A DNA stretch of 64,000 nucleotides from Sphingobacterium sp. GVS05A (GTDB lineage: Bacteria > Bacteroidota > Bacteroidia > Sphingobacteriales > Sphingobacteriaceae): contig NZ_JAHXYR010000005.1 of assembly GCF_019969845.1 (NCBI RefSeq), positions 186,001 through 250,000 of the forward strand, read 5' to 3'. Both the position numbers and the translations under genes were made by a program. Numbering within the stretch: the stretch's first letter is position 1; each line of letters starts with the position of its first letter. Of this stretch, positions 44,873 to 53,461 are shown in pieces. The notes under the pieces were generated by a model, which was not told where the DNA came from, did no database searches, and was given only the letters and a program-made list of their open reading frames with translations.

Positions 44873-45379
44873 ATGAAGTGGATATTTTGCATATTGATTT
44901 TTGTGATAATGGAAACGAATGCAGCGTTTGCCCAAGCTTCTTTAAAGAATGGAGTATATGAATTTACCCATATTTTTTCATCAGATACTCTTGGCAAGGG
45001 CAGAGAGAATTTGCTAAACTTTGAAAAGAAAACTATCAGAAGAACACTTATTGTATCGAATGATACGATCTGCTATCAGATTGGAGAGAATACACAAACA
45101 CCTGCAGCCAGTTTTGGAATACAAGCAGATTATCGTTTGAAACTTAAACATCGCAATAACGAATTGAGTGCGGAAAGCAAGGCTGTCAAATTGAAGCTTG
45201 TTATCCTAGGTGATGAGACTGTTGTCGTGGAGGTTTTAGCGGGAAAGGCCAACTACTTTTATAGTGGCGGTCAATATTTTAAACGTGTAATTGCAATTCC
45301 ATCGGAAAGAGAAACATTGACTTTTAAACGGAGATTGACACCTCAAGATATTGAAAAGTTATGGGAGAAGGACCAATAA
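44873..45379 (+). CDS. Hypothetical secreted protein
   Basis: 168 residues with a signal peptide ending NAAFAQ. The mature part is predicted beta-rich (KNGVYEFTHIF, RRTLIVSNDTICYQIG, ADYRLKLKHRNNELSAES) and ends with a charged helix (LTPQDIEKLWEKD). No family was recognised. Its last 19 bases overlap the start of the following gene, evidence of translational coupling. Confidence 0.6.
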   Translation: MKWIFCILIFVIMETNAAFAQASLKNGVYEFTHIFSSDTLGKGRENLLNFEKKTIRRTLIVSNDTICYQIGENTQTPAASFGIQADYRLKLKHRNNELSAESKAVKLKLVILGDETVVVEVLAGKANYFYSGGQYFKRVIAIPSERETLTFKRRLTPQDIEKLWEKDQ

Positions 45380-45702
45380 AGGATAAGGTAGGAACCAACA
45401 TCTTTAAAGTCGCTCAGGTTATTGTAGGAGGGATTTATGTCCTGTTTATTCTGCTTTATCTTGGCCTTATTGTACCTGAATACCTAGCCTGTGTCAATTG
45501 TGATACAGAAGGTGCAATAGGAACTAATATTTGGGGTGATTCGGTGCAATGTTTTGGCGATAGTAAGGCCTTTGGTCAGGTTATGTTTGATGTGTCAACT
45601 ATGATTATCGTCGGGCTTTCTGTTGTATTAATTCTCCTATTTCTTTGGAGGAATTTGATGTCCAGGGGTGAGTTTCGAATTAAAGATTCCAGTAAAAAAT
45701 GA
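45361..45702 (+). CDS. Hypothetical two-segment membrane protein
   Basis: 113 residues with membrane segments at about 15-42 and 78-98 and, between them, a loop with three cysteines (YLACVNCDTEG, VQCFGD), which would face the periplasm if the N-terminus is inside. No family was recognised. It overlaps both neighbours, at 45361-45379 and through ATGA at 45699. Confidence 0.6.
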   Translation: MGEGPIKDKVGTNIFKVAQVIVGGIYVLFILLYLGLIVPEYLACVNCDTEGAIGTNIWGDSVQCFGDSKAFGQVMFDVSTMIIVGLSVVLILLFLWRNLMSRGEFRIKDSSKK

Positions 45703-46331
45703 GTGCTATGAAAACAGCCATCATATTGACTTTAGCGGTTGGTACCTTCTTGCAATCCTGTAATTATAACGCGCAAGATCATATCAAAGAAAATGCCGTT
45801 CCAGTAATGGAGAGGGCTGTTATACAAATTGATACCATAAAAAAGACAGATGTCCAAATTCGTTCTTTTATTGGTAAAACAACCAACGATATCGAGGTGT
45901 CAAAAATGCATGACTGTCTTGGCGTGATATTTCCGGAAGATACATCGAAAAATAAATATGCACTTGCGCAGTATTCCGCTATCATCGATCATTGCCAACA
46001 CGGACAGAGCAAATTTGTAATTGAACGATTTCTACGTCATGATGCGAATGGTAGAGCTGTGTTTTTGATTGTAGACGAACTGAATGTGGTGGCCAACTAC
46101 CCGACAATCTGCTTTGGTAATTTCCGATTGGCAATAGAAGATGACCGAGAAGAAAACTATATCGTAGCGTTTTATAATAATGATAGTGAGGTAATTAATC
46201 AAATTAGCAGGATATGGCGTATTGACTTAGAAAAGGAAAAGTTTGTGGAAATCAGCAAACCTAAAGATTTGATATTAACCAATCCGGACTATGTTGAATC
46301 AGATGAAGACTCAGCATTTACTAACAATTAG
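45699..46331 (+). CDS. Hypothetical lipoprotein
   Basis: 210 residues (or 207 from ATG 45708). The signal ends in a lipobox (GTFLQSCN). The mature part contains HDCLGVIFPED and RFLRHDANGRAVFLIVDELNV but no domain I can name. It is coupled to the preceding membrane gene through an ATGA overlap. It is expected in the periplasm, anchored to a membrane. Confidence 0.6.
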   Translation: MSAMKTAIILTLAVGTFLQSCNYNAQDHIKENAVPVMERAVIQIDTIKKTDVQIRSFIGKTTNDIEVSKMHDCLGVIFPEDTSKNKYALAQYSAIIDHCQHGQSKFVIERFLRHDANGRAVFLIVDELNVVANYPTICFGNFRLAIEDDREENYIVAFYNNDSEVINQISRIWRIDLEKEKFVEISKPKDLILTNPDYVESDEDSAFTNN

Positions 46332-46370
46332 TAGAGATTACTAGCAATGTATATTAAATCATATTTAGTG

Positions 46371-46937
46371 ATGAAGAAGGCTATATGTATTAAAAAAATT
46401 AGCATACGGGCTATCTGTAGCATTTTTCTTTTCGTTTGGATCGCTGGATGCTCTCAGCAAAAGTATACTATGTATAATAATACCACTATTAATATTGGGA
46501 AGTCCTATTTCAATCTATCCAGGCAACAAACAAAAGCTATCGAATTGTATCTGATGGCCAAGTCGCAATTTAGTGGAATTAGGGATTTTCCAAATATTGT
46601 TGGCATTGATAAAGTGGGGGATATAACCCCTTTTGACCAGTATAAAACACGATATGAAGATTGTTTGAAAGATAATTGCATGTTGGAAGTCAACCTGTTC
46701 CATATAGAGTTTTTGCGAGCTGATAAGAATGGAACATCCCTTTCGTTTACGCTGTTAGAACCAGCGTGGAATCAGGCTGCTGAAGTACAATACGAAGGTA
46801 TGAAAAGATATGCTACCAATGATGAAATTGAACTGTTCAAATCAGAAATGCCCATTCGATACATCCGAAAAGTGATTCAAAAGAGACAGTTTAACCGAAA
46901 ATATTTATTCTATTATCTTAATGATTATGGAAAATGA
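46371..46937 (+). CDS. Hypothetical lipoprotein
   Basis: About 188 residues from ATG 46371, preferred over 46347 because it gives a compact signal (KKISIRAICSIFLFVWIAGC) with a lipobox ending at the cysteine. The mature protein has SYFNLSRQQTKAIELYLM and FHIEFLRADKNGTSLSFTLLE; the phrase FLRADKNG echoes FLRHDANG in the preceding lipoprotein, so the two may be distant relatives. It overlaps the next gene by 17 bases. Confidence 0.6.
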   Translation: MKKAICIKKISIRAICSIFLFVWIAGCSQQKYTMYNNTTINIGKSYFNLSRQQTKAIELYLMAKSQFSGIRDFPNIVGIDKVGDITPFDQYKTRYEDCLKDNCMLEVNLFHIEFLRADKNGTSLSFTLLEPAWNQAAEVQYEGMKRYATNDEIELFKSEMPIRYIRKVIQKRQFNRKYLFYYLNDYGK

Positions 46938-47325
46938 AAACAATGGCAGTATGGATCGAAATCATGGGAGGTACCGTCTTATGATAAAGAAAAGCGTTGT
47001 TATTGTTTTGGCTGCTATGACCATTCTAATCTGTGGTTGGCTCATTCTTGGTTTGATGAGCTCTTTGGATATTCCGTCCAATAAGAATGATCAGTTTGCA
47101 AGTGAGCAAAAGTGGCAGGTCGATCAACGGAATGATATTGACTCCTGCGCAAAACAAATTATCAAAAATCAAATAGATCTGAAACGGGCCAATGAAAGGC
47201 AGATTTCGGGGAAGGCTTTTCAAACGCAAATATTAGCTCTTTTGATAATTGTATTGCAATTGATATTGATCGTTTTCGTGGTATTGATACGCCGGAAGCC
47301 CTATTCATTACAAAAGACTTCCTAA
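46921..47325 (+). CDS. Hypothetical two-segment membrane protein
   Basis: 134 residues. Membrane segments at about 25-47 and 105-125 enclose a polar, partly coiled-coil stretch (EQKWQVDQRNDIDSCAKQIIKNQIDLKRANERQISGK). No family was recognised. Internal ATGs (for example that of MDRNHGRY) could be the true start. It ends one base before the next gene begins. Confidence 0.55.
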   Translation: MIMENENNGSMDRNHGRYRLMIKKSVVIVLAAMTILICGWLILGLMSSLDIPSNKNDQFASEQKWQVDQRNDIDSCAKQIIKNQIDLKRANERQISGKAFQTQILALLIIVLQLILIVFVVLIRRKPYSLQKTS

Positions 47326-47326
47326 T

Positions 47327-48124
47327 ATGAAATTATTGAAATTTATATTTGTGGTGGTGATACTATTTGCTAGCATTTTTTGTCTTATTTCATTTTTGAA
47401 GCCGATACGTTATTCTAACAACTGTGGTGAGGATAATCTATACCGATTTCGCATGGGAATCTATCAGATAGATACAAATATTATTAAAGAAAAGGAACTG
47501 CAGAAACTTGGTGGGCTATTGTCTTTTGCTGGATTCCAAAATATTAGGTGCCCTAATGAGATGGAGAGACAGCGGGACAAAATGCTTGCCCAAGCTATTG
47601 ATAGCACAAATAGGAGTTTAAAATGGAGGCTTTTGAAAGATGATCTATGGATTAATAAAAATGGAGATATCGGATTGAAGGAGATGATCCCTGTGGGAAA
47701 TGAGGGTATTACTTTTGTTGATAGTTATCTTACAAGAATGGGCTTTAATACAGAGGAACCATTGAATGCAATTATTGATACTAGTACCTTTCAAAAGCTA
47801 AACAGTGCATTCTATAAAGATAAAAAACATATTTATCACTATTATGCAATGGCTTATGGTGGAAGCTTTTCTACTTTTGAAGAGGCTGATCATACAACTT
47901 TTGTAGCACTTGGTGATTGTTATGCAAAGGATAAAATGCATATCTATGAAAATCGCCAAGGTATTTTGGATCATGTAGACTATAAGACCTTTAAAGTAAA
48001 AAGTACGGTGTCCGGTTGTTTTGCCAAAGATAAAGATGGCTATTTGTCCTGGGGAGATCGGATTACCGGGGAGGATCTCAATGATGAATATGTAAAACAG
48101 GCGATCAGCGAATTGGATAAATAA
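47327..48124 (+). CDS. DKNYY-domain protein, membrane-anchored
   Basis: 265 residues with an N-terminal hydrophobic anchor (FIFVVVILFASIFCLISFL). The second half has spaced repeats of the DKNYY type (FYKDKKHIYHYY, CYAKDKMHIYENRQGI, CFAKDKDGYLSWGDRI), in which a residue name, 'is the field visible', alternates with FKKL-type linkers. DKNYY domains occur in envelope proteins of unknown role, sometimes near toxin/immunity genes. It is the last gene of the run, nine bases before an IS remnant. Confidence 0.75.
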   Translation: MKLLKFIFVVVILFASIFCLISFLKPIRYSNNCGEDNLYRFRMGIYQIDTNIIKEKELQKLGGLLSFAGFQNIRCPNEMERQRDKMLAQAIDSTNRSLKWRLLKDDLWINKNGDIGLKEMIPVGNEGITFVDSYLTRMGFNTEEPLNAIIDTSTFQKLNSAFYKDKKHIYHYYAMAYGGSFSTFEEADHTTFVALGDCYAKDKMHIYENRQGILDHVDYKTFKVKSTVSGCFAKDKDGYLSWGDRITGEDLNDEYVKQAISELDK

Positions 48125-48133
48125 TGCGGTGAC

Positions 48134-48146
48134 TGTAAGTATCCCA
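48134..48146 (+). repeat. Left inverted repeat of the IS3-family remnant
   Basis: TGTAAGTATCCCA, identical over 13 bases to the inverted right end. Confidence 0.8.
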
Positions 48147-48198
48147 AAAAATCAAACAGCTTAAAACAGGACATAAATGTTTAGATTTAAGTAATAAA

Positions 48199-48939
48199 AT
48201 GAAAAAAACACGTTTTACAGAAAGCCAGATATGTTAGTAAGAAAGATGACAGTGCAGTTATCTCTGCATTAGATGATCTGTCCGCCAAACATCCTGTATA
48301 TGGATTCCGAAAACTTTACGCTTATCTGTGCAGAGCAGGGAAGCCCTGGAATCATAAAAAAGTTTATCGAGTGTATAAGCTGCTAAATATGAACAAGAAG
48401 AGGCGTGGCAAGCGTCGTCTACCTGCTCGGGAGAAACAACCTTTGGAACAACAGGTCAGCATTAATAAAAAATGGAGCATGGATTTTATGAGCGATAGCT
48501 TGGCCAGCGGAAACAGGTTTAGAACCTTTAATGTGATGGATGACTGTTCCCGTGAGATATTATGCATCGAAATAGCTACTTTTATTTCTTCCTTGAGGGT
48601 AACTCGAACACTGGAACAAATCATAGACTGGCGGGGCAAGCCGCTCTGTCTCCGCGTAGACAACGGACCCGAATTCACCAGTCATCATTTTGAGCTCTGG
48701 TGTAAAGATCAAGGCATCGCTATTCAATTTATCCAGCCCGGTAAGCCTATGCAAAACGGTTATATTGAACGGTTCAACCGAAGTTATCGCAAAGAAATTT
48801 TGGATGCTTATTTATTTTTCAATTTGTCAGAAGTAAGAGAACATACCCAGGCATGGATGAATATAATAACAACAGACCCCATGAAGGGCTAGGGAATCTC
48901 ACACCAACGGAATTATCAAAAAATATTAGACACAAATAA
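48199..48939 (+). pseudogene. IS3-family transposase remnant (orfA start fused to orfB)
   Basis: ATG 48199 begins as an orfA (MKKTRFTESQI) and then jumps within a few bases to orfB (SKKDDSAVI, HPVYGFRKLYAYL). The DDE core is intact: WSMDFMSD, VDNGPEFTSHHFE and NGYIERFNR. The readable orfB frame runs to 48892 but leaves the true frame near 48857; the correct end (YNNNRPHEGLGNLTP) is in the next frame, stopping at 48939. Two lesions, a deletion and a one-base loss, make it inactive. Confidence 0.85.
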
Positions 48940-48996
48940 CAAATAAATTAATTAGTAACGTAAATTAGAAAAGTCCGATCTCAGCTGTCGGAAAAA

Positions 48997-49009
48997 TGGG
49001 ATACTTACA
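48997..49009 (-). repeat. Right inverted repeat of the IS3-family remnant
   Basis: TGGGATACTTACA on the plus strand, the exact complement of the left end. Confidence 0.8.
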
Positions 49010-49107
49010 AGACATAAAAGTCCTTCAAAAAAGTGTTTTCATATTTAGTAGGAAATTCAAATTACATCTAATATTTTTAGTATTTTTAAGAAAAACTATT
49101 AATCTTT

Positions 49108-49347
49108 ATGGCAAAGAAAAAACTTAAAATTGAAACTGAAAATTTTATAATTGAAGATCGGCCACCTATCAAACAAGATGAGAAATTTAAGCTATATGTT
49201 AGGTCTGGAGGCAGATGTGCAATATGCAACAGGTATTTAATTGATCTTCAAACTGGAATCAACCTTGGAGAAATGGCTCATATCGTGGGTTGGACGAATA
49301 AGTACTATAGAGAAAACAATAGCAGTGCATGGCAAAAAATACAATAA
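49108..49347 (+). pseudogene. Truncated HNH endonuclease-like gene
   Basis: 79 codons. The sequence GGRCAICNRYL (C37, C40) followed by LGEMAHIVGW (H58) is the first half of an HNH nuclease with a CxxC zinc pair. The second half of the motif (the N and last H, usually after a PRG sequence) is absent; the frame instead runs into NNSSAWQKIQ and stops inside the next gene's start. The phrase AHIVGWTN recalls HNH domains of defence effectors or toxin C-termini, but too little is left to choose. Confidence 0.65.
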
Positions 49348-49973
49348 AAACTGAAGAAATAAATCAGCTGTTATCTTCTAAAAAGAAGGGTGATCTACGA
49401 AAGGTCGTTAAGGTAATTGCAAATAATGGATTATCAGATTTTAATTCTGATCTTTTTCAAATTCTTGACAATTATATTTCTGACGAAAAAATGTGGGAAT
49501 TGAATTACGATATTATAAGAGTTCTGGGGAAAACTGGATATGATAAAGTGGTTCCCATACTAGAAAATATTTGCGCTAGAAATGAAGAACATGATATGAT
49601 AACGAGTGCAGCATCAATGGCATTATGTAGAATTAGGAGAACTGATTTAAATGATGTTAAAGAAGTTCAAAGGTTACTAGGAATTGGAAAATTTGCTGTC
49701 GTAGATGGAGCCTTGAGATCTATGGGGATTGATAAAGTAATACCTACTGAAGCTAACATTAATACAATAATTGATTCTATAAATGCTTTTGAGCCAAAAA
49801 TAGAGGTTGGATATGCAGATGTAAGAGAAGGCCTCGCTGTTGCAGCAGCCGGTTGGCCTAAAAATGATATTGTCAAAATGTTTTTAGAAGGTTGTATTAA
49901 TTCTGGAGACAGTGCATTGGCAAAATTAGCTAAAAGCTCAATCAATAAAAAATATTCAGATATTGACTATTAA
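49329..49973 (+). CDS. HEAT-repeat protein, possible immunity or defence-associated
   Basis: 214 residues, apparently intact. Helical HEAT-like repeats are visible (KMWELNYDIIRVLGKTGYDKVVPILENIC, HDMITSAASMALCRI, AVVDGALRSMGI, VREGLAVAAAGWPKNDIVKMFLEGC). It starts inside the end of the truncated HNH frame in another phase. Pairing of a nuclease piece with a small HEAT protein is reminiscent of toxin-immunity gene pairs; this is inference. Confidence 0.6.
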   Translation: MAKNTIKTEEINQLLSSKKKGDLRKVVKVIANNGLSDFNSDLFQILDNYISDEKMWELNYDIIRVLGKTGYDKVVPILENICARNEEHDMITSAASMALCRIRRTDLNDVKEVQRLLGIGKFAVVDGALRSMGIDKVIPTEANINTIIDSINAFEPKIEVGYADVREGLAVAAAGWPKNDIVKMFLEGCINSGDSALAKLAKSSINKKYSDIDY

Positions 49974-49978
49974 ATTGT

Positions 49979-50137
49979 TTGATTTTTGAAATAATAGGTC
50001 ATATCAGCGATCCATTTCAATTTATTTATGATCCAGATTGGAAGTGGTTATTTAACGAAAATGTAGAATGATTTTAATGTGAAAATATTCCTAAAAAAGG
50101 TAGCAGGTTCTATATTCCAGAATTAAATGGAATTTAA
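49979..50137 (+). pseudogene. Protein-coding fragment with two stops
   Basis: One frame reads EIIGHISDPFQFIYDPDW and then KWLFNENVE, meets TGA (50069) and TAA (50075), and resumes with CENIPKKGSRFYIPELNGI up to TAA 50135-50137. The composition looks like real protein, as in small immunity-type proteins, but no family is recognised. Confidence 0.4.
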
Positions 50138-50183
50138 GTTAAATATAGATTATCGTTAATCTTTAAAATTTGTAATAAATTGA

Positions 50184-50867
50184 ATGGAAGAAAAAGAAGT
50201 CAAAAAGCTGCTTTCAGAAGCAAAAAAGAAAAGAAATTATGGAGAGTTTGCAGAAGCATTGGCGATTCTACATCATGTAAACAATGACTTTCCTCAAAAT
50301 GTAACTTAGAGATACCTTTTAGCTTCTACATACTATGAAAGTATGAATGCCGAGGCTGCGCAACGGTATGTTGAAGAAGCAATTGTGCTGGATGAAGGCT
50401 CTAAGGAAAATTATGAGCTGTTGGGCGATGCATACGAAAAACAAGGAGATATTGATAAAGCTGTAGAATCTTACAAGAAAGTATTTTCAATGGATAATAA
50501 GTACTTATCTGTATGCGAAAAGCTCATTCAATTGTATCTAAAAAACGGAAATTATGAAGGAGTGCTAGCACATTGTGATACGGTCATGAGTTATATCCCA
50601 GTTGATGTTTTGACCGCTAAAGCACGGACGTTGACTTCAATCTATTTAAGTTGCGTCTTATATAAAGGTTGGGCGCTGGTTTACCTAAATCATTACGAAG
50701 ATGCTGTTAAAGAAACAAGCAGAAGAAAGGAATTATATATTGATACAAAGGCGCCAATATATCCCCGTATGTTTAAAGGTGATGATGAGGCTTTTTATTA
50801 GCTATATATCAAGCTTAATGATTTACCGAATGTTGACAAATGGTTATTGTATTCTATATACTCTTAA
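50184..50867 (+). pseudogene. TPR-repeat protein gene with two in-frame stop codons
   Basis: The frame from ATG 50184 reads MEEKEVKKLLSEAKKKRN, stops at TAG 50307-50309, continues through clear TPR units (AEAAQRYVEEAIVLDEGSK, NYELLGDAYEKQGDIDKAVE, YLKNGNYEGVLAHCDTVM), meets TAG 50799-50801 and reads on (LYIKLNDLPNVDKWLLYSIYS) to TAA 50865. Both stops are single codons within otherwise unbroken sequence. ATG 50343 could still give a shortened product of 152 residues. Confidence 0.7.
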
Positions 50868-51122
50868 TTTGGAGAAATTATTAATTTTCCACATCCAAAC
50901 GTGCTGATTTGTAAAAATTGCTGTCTAATTTAAAAATCCTTCAATCAAAATGAGCAAAGAATGTTTAGCTATTTTTCTCAAATTAATCTATTCTTTGGGA
51001 TAGATTTTGCATTCGTTTAAATTGTATTTATCCTGAATAAAAGGAGTTTAATGATACCCCAAATGTCATTATTGAAGCCTCTGGCCTAAAAAACATCCTT
51101 CTTGACTTAAAGAAATCTGATC
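50868..51122. other. AT-rich non-coding stretch inside the decayed island
   Basis: 255 bases with no recognisable frame or repeat, between the TPR and excisionase-like remnants. Confidence 0.5.
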
Positions 51123-51472
51123 ATGACCTCAAATATCAGAATTGAGAAAGTCTGTCAATATTGTGGTACAAAATTTATCGCCAAAACAACCGTTACCAGA
51201 TATTGCAGTCATAGCTGCAATAAAAAGCCTATAAACTCGAACAAAGAAATACAAAAATAGACTATGCCAGATATGCAGTTCGCAATGTTGAAGAACTAAA
51301 ATACCAGTCTATGGGCCCTCCAGTAAACCTTACGGTTAGAGAAACTTCCGCAATATTAAAATGTATTACAAAAATGGTGTATTTCCTAATCACTACAGGC
51401 CGTCTAAAAGCCATTAACCTATCCGTGAGAAAAACAAGAATCAAATTACAGGATCTAGTACTAATTTATTAA
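51123..51472 (+). pseudogene. Frameshifted helix-turn-helix (excisionase-like) protein of an integrative element
   Basis: The first part reads IEKVCQYCGTKFIAKTTV and TRYCSHSCNKK, a CxxC...CxxxC zinc motif common at the N-terminus of HTH proteins in Bacteroidota integrative elements, and stops at TAG 51258. The next frame reads LTVRETSAILKCITKMVYF and LITTGRLKAINLSVRKTRI, the excisionase-type DNA-binding domain, to TAA 51472. One frameshift near 51240-51260 separates them. Confidence 0.65.
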
Positions 51473-51542
51473 AGTCAATCAATAACATCCATTACAAAAA
51501 ATTGGCTTGATGATATTTTAGAGGCCTTCAATAGCTTTTGCT

Positions 51543-51918
51543 ATGAGTCGATTTGACAATACCAACCATAATCTAATCCTTAATATCAAAATCATCGCAA
51601 CCGCAACGCTACGCTATAAACCGATAGCAAAGAAAGACAAAGTTTGTTCTTAGACATTCATCCCCCTATCCAAAGTGAAATAACCGGAAAACTGCTTAGA
51701 AAATTCTATCTTAAATTATTCGTTTACAACCGGCCAAAATCTGAGGCTGAAAAATTTATAATAAAGAAACAGTTTCTTTAGCAGAGTATGCACGTCTCCA
51801 ACGACAAATTGATCTACAAAATACCGACTATGGCTTTATAAATAAAACAAAATTCAATTCTAATTTTATAGAATTTTTCCAGGCCGAAGCTGACCAAAGA
51901 CCTGGCTCAATACACTAG
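51543..51918 (+). pseudogene. N-terminal remnant of a tyrosine integrase
   Basis: Three consecutive frames together give an integrase arm-binding and start of core-binding domain: IIATATLRYKPIAKKDK, then LDIHPPIQSEITGKLLRKF and LKLFVYNRPKSEAEKF, then NKETVSLAEYARLQRQIDLQ, NTDYGFINK and FIEFFQAEADQR. Two frameshifts (near 51650 and 51765) and loss of the entire catalytic domain show decay. With the HTH remnant it marks the right edge of a former integrative element next to mnmE. Confidence 0.7.
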
Positions 51919-52013
51919 AGTATGGCTGTTGCTTGTAGGCATACCGCAACAAATAATAAGTAAATATTATATATAATAGTGATAGAGATTAGATTTACTG
52001 TCTTTATAGGCTA

Positions 52014-52034
52014 AAAGCCCTTACAAAGGGCTTT
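52014..52034 (-). terminator. Terminator of mnmE
   Basis: AAAGCCCTT (52014-52022) pairs perfectly with AAGGGCTTT (52026-52034) around a 3-base loop; on the minus strand it runs into TTTTAG. It lies 44 bases beyond the mnmE stop. Confidence 0.6.
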
Positions 52035-52077
52035 AAAGTATATTTTATTTGGTTTAGTATTTAGTGTTTTACCTTGA

Positions 52078-53457
52078 TTACTTTCCGATACAGAATTTGG
52101 AAAAGATATTATCCAGTAAATCATCTGTAGATACACTACCTGTGATTTCTCCAAGATGATACAAGGCCTGACGGATATCCATCGCTAAGAAATCCGAAGT
52201 AACCGGATTATCAATACCGAATAATACACGCTCCAGAGAATCTGATGTCTTTTGCAAAGCTTCTACATGTCGGATGTTAGTTACCATGACATCGTCTGTA
52301 TTCAGGTTTCCTAGCTGTACTCTGTTGATCAGTTCATCCTTCAATTCTTCTACGCCTATCTGCTCTTTTGCTGAAATATAAAGCGGATTAAGGGGTTCAT
52401 ATTCAGCTTTTTGATTGTCAGATAACAAATCAGATTTATTGATGATGGTCAAAAATGGAATTTGAAGATTTTCAATTTCTAGCAACTGCGATTGAACTTC
52501 ATCTATTTTATCTTGCATTGGATCAAAAAGATAGATAATCAATCTAGCCTGTTTCATTTTTTCGCGTGTACGCTCAACTCCCTTCGCTTCGATGATATCC
52601 GCAGTCTCACGAATACCCGCGGTATCTATAAACCTGAAGGTTACACCATGAATATTAATTTCATCTTCAATGGTATCACGCGTAGTTCCGGCGATGTCTG
52701 AGACAATGGCACGTTCTTCGTTTAAGAAAGCATTCAATAAGGTTGATTTACCTACATTTGGTTTCCCCGCAATAACTACAGGAACACCATTTTTTAACAC
52801 ATTTCCTTGTTCAAAAGACTGAACCAATTTTTGAACAATTACTTTTATTTTATTGATTAGATTTTTGAGCTGATCTCTATTCGCAAATTCTACGTCTTCC
52901 TCTGAAAAATCCAATTCTAGTTCAATAAGAGAGGCAAAGTGGATCAAGTCTTCACGGAGGGATTTCAGTTGATTGGAAAATCCGCCGCGCATCTGCTGCA
53001 TGGCAATTTGATGGGATGCTGCCGAATTGGAAGCAATTAAATCGGCTACAGCTTCGGCTTGTGAAAGATCCATTCCGCCATTGAGGAAAGCACGAAGCGT
53101 AAATTCACCAGCACGGGCAGCCCGAGCTCCTTTTTTGATGAGCAAATTAATAATACGCTCAATAATATATTTGGAATTGTGTGTAGAGATTTCTACAGAA
53201 TTTTCTTTTGTGTAAGAGTTTGGAGCTACAAAAAGGGATACGAGCACTTCATCTATAATCTCTTCACCATCGCGAATGGTTCCAAAATGAATGGTATGGG
53301 AGGCTTGTTTAAGGAGATCTTTACCCTTGAAAATATCGTTGGTGATTTTAATGGCCTGTTGACCTGAAACGCGAATCACAGCAATCGCACCATTGGCACC
53401 AGCCGATGTCGCCAATGCGACAATTGTATCTTCAGTAATATAACCTGTATTGGACAT
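52078..53457 (-). CDS. mnmE: tRNA uridine-5-carboxymethylaminomethyl modification GTPase
   Basis: 459 residues from ATG 53457. The N-terminal tetrahydrofolate-binding domain (DTIVALATSAGANGAIAVIRVSG, PGEFTLRAFLNG-like AGEFTLRAFLNGGMDLSQAEAVADLI) is followed by the GTPase domain (AGKPNVGKSTLLNAF, DIAGTTRDTIE, DTAGIRET, INKSDL) and the invariant C-terminal FCIGK. With MnmG it modifies the wobble uridine of several tRNAs. A longer TTG-type start upstream adds no conserved sequence. A -7 box ends five bases before the ATG, so the mRNA may be leaderless. Confidence 0.95.
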   Translation of the reverse strand: MSNTGYITEDTIVALATSAGANGAIAVIRVSGQQAIKITNDIFKGKDLLKQASHTIHFGTIRDGEEIIDEVLVSLFVAPNSYTKENSVEISTHNSKYIIERIINLLIKKGARAARAGEFTLRAFLNGGMDLSQAEAVADLIASNSAASHQIAMQQMRGGFSNQLKSLREDLIHFASLIELELDFSEEDVEFANRDQLKNLINKIKVIVQKLVQSFEQGNVLKNGVPVVIAGKPNVGKSTLLNAFLNEERAIVSDIAGTTRDTIEDEINIHGVTFRFIDTAGIRETADIIEAKGVERTREKMKQARLIIYLFDPMQDKIDEVQSQLLEIENLQIPFLTIINKSDLLSDNQKAEYEPLNPLYISAKEQIGVEELKDELINRVQLGNLNTDDVMVTNIRHVEALQKTSDSLERVLFGIDNPVTSDFLAMDIRQALYHLGEITGSVSTDDLLDNIFSKFCIGK

Positions 53458-53461
53458 GCTG

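Larger units (their letters stand above)
48134..49009 (+). mobile_element. Internally deleted IS3-family insertion sequence
   Basis: Ends share the inverted repeat TGTAAGTATCCCA (48134-48146 and, inverted, 48997-49009), with further partial similarity inside (ACAGC at both). At 876 bases it is well below the 1.2-1.4 kb usual for IS3 elements. The inside holds the first codons of orfA fused to the middle of orfB. No convincing target duplication was found at the edges. Confidence 0.8.

Noticed and set aside
48125..48133. Target-site duplication of the IS3 remnant
   Set aside because: Bases next to the left end (GAC) do not repeat directly beside the right end (AGA); a match appears only when shifted by one base.
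27361..50867. Stop-codon recoding as an explanation of the in-frame stops
   Set aside because: TGA, TAA and TAG are all involved, no SECIS-like element was seen, and neighbouring lesions are ordinary frameshifts and deletions.
51919..52077. attR-like site of the former integrative element
   Set aside because: No direct repeat matching the other side of the island could be found by eye.
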